NCBI GenBank assembly: GCA_936432065.2
Contig: OW386289.2
Coordinates: 15,237,077 to 15,301,076 of the forward strand
Source: Rutpela maculata
Taxonomy: Eukaryota; Arthropoda; Insecta; Coleoptera; Cerambycidae
Reading direction: 5' to 3'
DNA: 64,000 nt
The notes below the pieces were generated by a model, which made no database searches, was not told where the DNA came from, and worked only from the letters and a program-made list of their open reading frames with translations. Position numbers and translations under genes: made by a program. Positions 61,711 through 64,000 of the stretch are shown piece by piece (the first letter of the stretch is position 1; each line of letters begins with the position of its first letter).

Positions 61711-62410
61711 AAAAAACCGCTGCCCAAGGAATCACTACTTCCACATCCAATTCTCTATCCAAGTCACTCACAACGAAAAAACTTTGTATGTGGAAACAAT
61801 TGTTTATGGAACTTTAATAATATAGTATTTGAAATCCTCTACCCCAAAAACCCATAAAACAATACCCCACATCGGTAGTGGGGTGGGGGTTGTGATAGGG
61901 GGTGGTAGTGGTGGTGGATGAAGTAAAAAAATGTTTTGAGGTTTCTGGTTCTTGTACATACACTAAATCATATATTTTTTTCATCCCCTTTAATAAGGGG
62001 GTGGTGGTTGGTAATGGGGGGGTGGCTAATGCCAAAAATTTTTCTGAGACCTTAGCTTTTCTTGTATATACTAAATACCAATTTTGTGGACTCTTACCTG
62101 CTTGATTTACCCATTTACCCCAAATTTACCCAATTTACCCCCCAACCCTTCGACGGAATAAGATGAAAATATAATCTAGTTCTAGATCTCGTTAAAGTAC
62201 ATATGTGTACCAAATTTCAAGTCAATATCTCAAACGGTTCCAGAGTAAACGTGCGCACAAAAAACAGTTACAGACAGACCGACAGACAGAAAAAATTTTT
62301 CGCTCAAACTTAAAATCTCGACGTTTCATGACATTTTAAGCCTATTTGAACCATAAAATTTTTAAAAAAATTTTTGTCGTTACTATACTTCCACTGGATG
62401 TGGAAGTAAT
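61711..62410 (+). mobile_element. MITE family 1 copy F, full length
   Basis: AAGGAATCACTACTTCCACA near 61727 to CCACTGGATGTGGAAGTAAT near 62392. The internal (CAGA) run is short. This is the clearest reference copy, ~690 bp. Confidence 0.82.
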
Positions 62411-62990
62411 TATATTGAGCTTTTAAAAATGGTATATGGGTAAATTCTCTAAAGTACCTTTCACAAAATTAGGTTCCATTATAAACAAATATTAAACACA
62501 CAATGTAAACGTAAACAACAAATCGACAGTGCACTACCACCAACATGATAAATGAAAACATGAAAATTCTCCAGAATTGAACTCTCATTATATACGTCAT
62601 CATTTACTGCCTTTTTATTTTCAAAACCAATTAGTTCTTGCACGTGATCATTAGAACTTTTTTTAATATGATATACACAATGTATATTTAATATACTTTT
62701 TGATCATATAACAATATTTTGTAAATTTTGTTGAAGGAAGCGGACCTATTGAGCGGTTAAATACTGACTATTTTCGAGGGCATTCCCTCTCTCGAGGATA
62801 ACTGAGAGCATTATCAAAAACTTGTATTGATTTTTTTTCTATATAAATTTTTTAAGGGTAAAAATGGCTCAGATTTTTTTTTTTACAATTTTTCACAAAA
62901 AAAAAAGAAATATCAAAAAAACTATCGATTTAAAATAGAAAAATATCGAGTAAAGGTTAAACACATCTAAGAAATTAAATAAATAACTTA

Positions 62991-63509
62991 GGTCAACATT
63001 CACCACAAAAATCAAGATGGCGGCGAACCCCCAACCCTTATGAACCTGCATTTTTGGATTTAAGCATCTCTAATCTGCCCCTGTATACCTTACAATTTTG
63101 GTTCACGAAGGAAAAAAAATGCCTATCTTACCTTAGTAACTCGAGTCTGGTTTACTGGCCTATTAACCGTTTTTCGAAGTATAAACCTAACGCGATTCCA
63201 CTATAGAACTAATTAGAAAATAGGTTATTTATTATCAATTACCAAATGTTCCGGCCGGCAATTCGAGCAGCAAACTTAGTTGTTCCAACGGACACGAACC
63301 GCATAGAACAAATGAAACGAGAATCATGCGAAAACTGGTTTTATTATTTTTAGTCAGTAATTGACCTTGAATAATTTTAGCTCAAATTACATCCAAATCC
63401 GAGAAGTGTTGTTTTGCTTTCACATTACCTTTAGGAACTCTGTTATCATCGGGACAGAGTCGCCGGTGGACCAATAAATGTCAAAAAAACTTTTCAAAGA
63501 CAAGCTTTT
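62991..63509. other. Spacer, no gene recognised
   Basis: Unique-looking sequence with no exon-like frame. It includes GATGGCGGCGAACCCCC near 63015. Confidence 0.4.
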
Positions 63510-64000
63510 ATTATTACTTCTACATCCAGTGGAAGTACGGTAACGGTAAAAAAATATTGAAAGTTTTTATTGTTCAAATAGGAATATCATAAAACGGCGA
63601 GATTTTAAGATTGAGTGAAAAAGAAATTTCTGTCTGTCGGTCTGTCTGTAACTTTTTTTTGTGTTCATGATTACTTTGGAACCGTTTAAGATATTGATTT
63701 GAAATTTTGTACACTATGTATTTTAACGTGATATCGAACTAGATTATTATTTTCATCCTATTCCGTTGAAGGATTGGGGGGTAAATTGGGGTAAATGAGG
63801 GTAAAGATATTAAATCAAGCAGGTATAAGAGTCCATAAAATTGGTACTTAGTAGGTACATACAAGAGAACCTATAAGGTCTCAAAAGATTTGTTGTTAGG
63901 TGCACTAAAATGAAAAAATAGGTTATGTTGAATTAATTGTCTTAATGTACTACAAGTCTGTTATTTTACAATAACCACCTTATTTTGAGATACATTAAAT
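63510..64000 (-). mobile_element. MITE family 1 copy G, cut by window end
   Basis: It opens TTACTTCTACATCCAGTGGA and carries TTTCTGTCTGTCGG and GGGGTAAATTGGGGTAAAT in inverted order. It diverges after about 63880. Confidence 0.75.

Larger units (their letters stand above)
57725..62990. other. 5.3-kb stretch bounded by ~190-bp inverted repeats
   Basis: 57740-57900 (ATTTCTATTTTAAACCGACA, TTTTTTTGATATTTCTTTTT, GAGCCAATTTC) matches the complement of 62830-62990 in the same order. The outer limits are unclear. The stretch could be a large transposon or two inverted copies of one repeat. Interior frames show no transposase. Confidence 0.5.

Overview
The window looks like repeat-saturated, AT-rich nuclear DNA of an arthropod, most likely an insect. 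The species cannot be told from the sequence. There are no bacterial or organellar features, operons, CRISPR arrays or rRNA. The only convincing host gene is a serpin on the minus strand. Its body exon is 34682-35584 and its hinge exon is 27478-27619. Both have canonical splice sites, and a 7-kb intron packed with transposable elements separates them. The exon carrying the reactive-centre cleavage site and C-terminus was not found; it should lie at lower coordinates or beyond position 1.

Almost everything else is mobile DNA, much of it nested. Layout: 0.3-5.2 kb, a large foldback with one ruined and one open copy of an unknown ORF, each arm carrying the same old hAT-like insertion. 5.8-12.4 kb, nested MITEs, a second MITE family, and a retroposon inside a tRNA-like sequence. 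13.3-14.6 kb, a foldback whose loop holds the tail of a Tc1/mariner-type transposase. 15.9-18.2 kb, a decayed multi-exon THAP plus DDE4 transposase gene (ISL2EU/IS3EU/Harbinger-like). 19.4-21.8 kb, a foldback with another inside it. 24-26 kb, hairpin elements. 27.5-35.6 kb, the serpin. 37.3-40.4 kb, an LTR retrotransposon remnant with gag only. 40.4-53.3 kb, a LINE broken into pieces.

That LINE is the most informative locus. Its endonuclease, connector and first RT segments lie on the plus strand, interrupted by an LTR element, a 298-bp MITE, and two related elements (41139-47633 and 48197-50229). Removing the two elements restores the LINE reading frame exactly at A|T junctions with no target duplication, the signature reported for Spy-type DNA transposons. 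The rest of the RT lies inverted at 51919-53259. The 6.5-kb element contains a palindrome of 607-bp modules and further insertions with exact 8-bp duplications, including a P-superfamily-like element with a THAP start.

From 53.5 kb on there is a hAT element with a solo LTR inside it, a 14-copy 156-bp satellite, and a 5.3-kb stretch bounded by inverted repeats that holds a 76-bp dimeric tandem repeat and more MITEs. The features interact by insertion order rather than as a pathway.
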